Below are positions 62,344 through 64,000 of a DNA stretch of 64,000 bases, one piece after another. The first letter of the stretch is position 1. Every line of letters begins with the position of its first letter. The stretch is from Erythrobacter sp. GTDB lineage: Bacteria > Pseudomonadota > Alphaproteobacteria > Sphingomonadales > Sphingomonadaceae. Where the stretch lies: NCBI GenBank assembly GCA_030148605.1, contig JASBTD010000063.1, positions 124,001 through 188,000 of the forward strand. The letters are read 5' to 3'. The translations under genes and the position numbers were made by a program. The notes below the pieces were generated by a model that saw nothing but the letters and a program-made list of their open reading frames with translations, had not been told where the DNA came from and made no database searches.

Positions 62344-63137
62344 AATTCAGGCTTGAGAATGATGGTAAGGCCGGAGGCGGAGTGATCATTGCCTGAAAAC
62401 ACTTCGCCGTAGGGAAGGCGCACTGCATCGGCGCGCGCCCGAGCCAAGATGGCTGCAGGAATTTCGCCGTCGCACAGGATTACCTCTGCCTCGCCCAGCA
62501 AGCGGGCCTGACGCAAGGTGAGATCATCGGGATCCGTGCTTGTAAGAATGAGTGTTTCAATGCGCGATTTCTCGGCTTGGGTAGCGCCTTCGAGCCAGTC
62601 GCTGACATTATCGTGCGACGACTGTTCGAAAGGATCGAGCGCACCACCTTCGCGCAGGGCATCGTCAAGCACGCGGCGACGATCCGCACCTGCCGGAAAC
62701 TTGGCGCGCAGTTTCTCGCGTGCCGCGAACAGCGCATTTGCCAGCTTGCCCAAGGATTGCGGGAGCAAGCGTTCCAGTCGCAGCCGCACATGCTTGGCCA
62801 ATCCTGCAGACGCTCCGCCAGTTCCGATCGCGATCAGTACCGGATCACGGTCAAGAATGCTGGGGGTGGTGAAATCGCACAGCTCGGGCATGTCGACGAC
62901 ATTCACCAGCATCCCGGCGCAGCGCAGGTTGATCGCGGCATTCTCGCAGGCGCGACTGTCTTCATAAGCGACAAACGCCAGCCGCACGCCTTCATCTATC
63001 GCGCGCTGCATGTCGTGCTCCACGATGCCGCCCGCGCGCTCGACCAGCCGTTTCTTGGGTTCAGCCGCTTCGCCATCGCCCAGCACCAGCACTTTCTGGC
63101 CCTTGATGCGGTGAAACAGTGGCAGCGAATTCATCAT
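62340..63137 (-). CDS. Met8-type precorrin-2 dehydrogenase/sirohydrochlorin ferrochelatase with vestigial methyltransferase tail
   Basis: The 265-residue protein matches the N-terminal (CysG-B) half of siroheme synthase: QKVLVLGDGEAAEPKKRLVERAG (NAD site), NVVDMPELCDFTTPSIL and GTGGASAGLAKHVRLRLERLLP. It would oxidise precorrin-2 and insert iron to give siroheme for CysI. Residues from about 200 continue as TLILTSTDPDDLTLRQARLLGEA, clearly like the start of a CobA domain, but stop after some 60 residues without the GGDP loop. So the methyltransferase part is a remnant, and CobA at 36230 would do that step. Confidence 0.85.
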   Translation of the reverse strand: MMNSLPLFHRIKGQKVLVLGDGEAAEPKKRLVERAGGIVEHDMQRAIDEGVRLAFVAYEDSRACENAAINLRCAGMLVNVVDMPELCDFTTPSILDRDPVLIAIGTGGASAGLAKHVRLRLERLLPQSLGKLANALFAAREKLRAKFPAGADRRRVLDDALREGGALDPFEQSSHDNVSDWLEGATQAEKSRIETLILTSTDPDDLTLRQARLLGEAEVILCDGEIPAAILARARADAVRLPYGEVFSGNDHSASGLTIILKPEF

Positions 63138-63155
63138 GGCAGGCGCCGGTCCACG

Positions 63156-64000
63156 CTAAAGCCAATCGGGGACGCGCTCTGCATCCATGATCGCAGCTGC
63201 CGCGATCCGGTCAGCCACCACGGCATAGCGGTCACCATCGACCAGCGTCTCGGCAACAAAACCGCGCGAATTGTACGAGCTCGCCATGGTCGCCCCGTAT
63301 GCGCCTGCGGTGCGGAACACGGCGAGATCGCCCGCTACCAGTGCATCGCATTCACGGTCGCGCGCGAAAGTGTCACCTGTCTCGCAGATCGGGCCGACGA
63401 TATTCGCGGTCATTCGCTCGCCAGTCGGTTTGATCGCTTCAAAGTCATGCCATGCGCCATAGAGCGCCGGGCGTGCTAGATCGTTCATTGCTGCATCGAC
63501 GATCACGAAGGGCGGGCCGTTGCCGCCGCGCTTTACCCGCACCACGCGGGTCAGCAAGATCCCGGCGTTGCCCGCGATAACCCGGCCAGGTTCAAAGGTG
63601 AGGTGTACGCCCCAGTCGCGTGTCACCCGGGCGACCATTGCGCCGTATTCCGCCGGGGAGGGCGGATTTTCGCCATCCTTGTAAGGCACGCCCAGGCCAC
63701 CACCCAGATCGACATGCGTGATCGTGTGACCCGCTGCGCGCAGATCTGTCACCAGTTGCCCCACCTTGCCAAAGGCGGTTTCCAGCGGTTCCAGATCGAG
63801 CAACTGGCTGCCGATATGCACCGCGACGCCGCGCAGGTTTAGCCCGTCGAGCGCTGCCAATTCGTCGAACACTTCGCGCGCATGAACCAGCGGAATGCCG
63901 AACTTGTTCTCGGCCTTGCCGGTCGAGATCTTTTCATGCGTCTTGGCATCGACATCGGGGTTGATGCGCAAACAGGCCGGGGCTTGTTCGCCGCGCGCCG
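63156..64000 (-). CDS. lysA: diaminopimelate decarboxylase, partial (N-terminus beyond the window)
   Basis: PLP enzyme making L-lysine from meso-DAP. The C-terminal 281 residues are visible: RINPDVDAKTHEKISTGKAENKFG, VAVHIGSQLLDLEP, VDLGGGLGVPY (PLP phosphate loop), FEPGRVIAGNAG and GPICETGDTFA, with GAYGATMASSYN near the end. The PLP lysine lies outside. The frame stays open to base 64000. It ends 18 bases before the siroheme gene on the same strand, so the two may be co-transcribed. Confidence 0.95.
   Translation of the reverse strand, partial: ARGEQAPACLRINPDVDAKTHEKISTGKAENKFGIPLVHAREVFDELAALDGLNLRGVAVHIGSQLLDLEPLETAFGKVGQLVTDLRAAGHTITHVDLGGGLGVPYKDGENPPSPAEYGAMVARVTRDWGVHLTFEPGRVIAGNAGILLTRVVRVKRGGNGPPFVIVDAAMNDLARPALYGAWHDFEAIKPTGERMTANIVGPICETGDTFARDRECDALVAGDLAVFRTAGAYGATMASSYNSRGFVAETLVDGDRYAVVADRIAAAAIMDAERVPDWL

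Overview
The window is a chromosomal segment of a GC-rich alphaproteobacterium, most likely a sphingomonad of the Erythrobacteraceae type. That placement is inference. It rests on an intact alphaproteobacterial division and cell-wall (dcw) cluster, the cobA-DUF2849-cysI-DUF934-cysH sulfur cluster, hisZ, lysA, the protein style, and dispersed short palindromes. There is no rRNA, transposase, integrase, phage gene or CRISPR array. Most genes are housekeeping genes packed in operons with ATGA or TGATG overlaps.

Layout. (1) 1-2936: partial DNA-3-methyladenine glycosylase, a 2Fe-2S ferredoxin, cysteine synthase and a pair of envelope proteins of unknown role. (2) 2937-22306: mraZ leader with a 10-bp-phased row of MraZ-type boxes and a cluster of GANTC sites, then mraZ-rsmH-ftsL-ftsI-murE-murF-mraY-murD-ftsW-murG-murC-murB-ddl-ftsQ-ftsA-ftsZ, unbroken. 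Only the ftsA-ftsZ junction has a sizeable gap; it carries a terminator-like hairpin with a consensus DnaA box in its 3' half. FtsZ has a very long acidic, Gly-rich linker. (3) 22393-33007: TPR-SPOR protein, YbjN, proC, BI-1 family protein, lipoprotein, cobalamin riboswitch plus btuB-type receptor, obgE-proB-epimerase, small acidic lipoprotein. (4) 33044-41410, minus strand: assimilatory sulfur cluster (cobA, DUF2849, cysI, DUF934, cysH), then a separate run (Pro-rich membrane protein, sseA, PLP lyase, MscS). (5) 41516-47013: queF, tRNA-Thr(TGT), DUF429-like protein, rarA, PadR regulator, small membrane protein, GT4 glycosyltransferase. (6) 47211-51152: serC-serA-hisZ. (7) 51166-59316: accessory block between hisZ and purA, holding a RidA-family protein without the usual Arg, an exported protein, an Rrf2 regulator divergent from a membrane/AhpD-like fusion, AraC-NmrA-DUF1772-CPBP, pirin and an amidohydrolase. 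Three copies of a short palindromic repeat lie in its intergenic gaps. (8) 59697-64000: purA, an HTH protein with a receiver-like N-terminus, a Met8-type siroheme protein carrying a vestigial methyltransferase tail, and partial lysA.

How the parts fit. The dcw operon makes the septal peptidoglycan machinery from UDP-MurNAc to FtsZ; the DNPR motif of MurE points to meso-DAP, which fits lysA nearby. Sulfur assimilation runs from APS/PAPS (cysH) through sulfite (cysI, whose siroheme needs cobA here and the Met8-type protein 26 kb away) to cysteine (cysK), with sseA and the PLP lyase nearby. Serine, histidine and purine genes share one neighbourhood that seems to have been opened by accessory genes.

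Candidates for new biology: the Rrf2-controlled membrane/CxxC fusion, the repeat-associated accessory block, leader hairpins that contain or display ribosome binding sites, the MraZ/GANTC/DnaA regulatory layout of the division cluster, and a codon-shifted tract inside murD.
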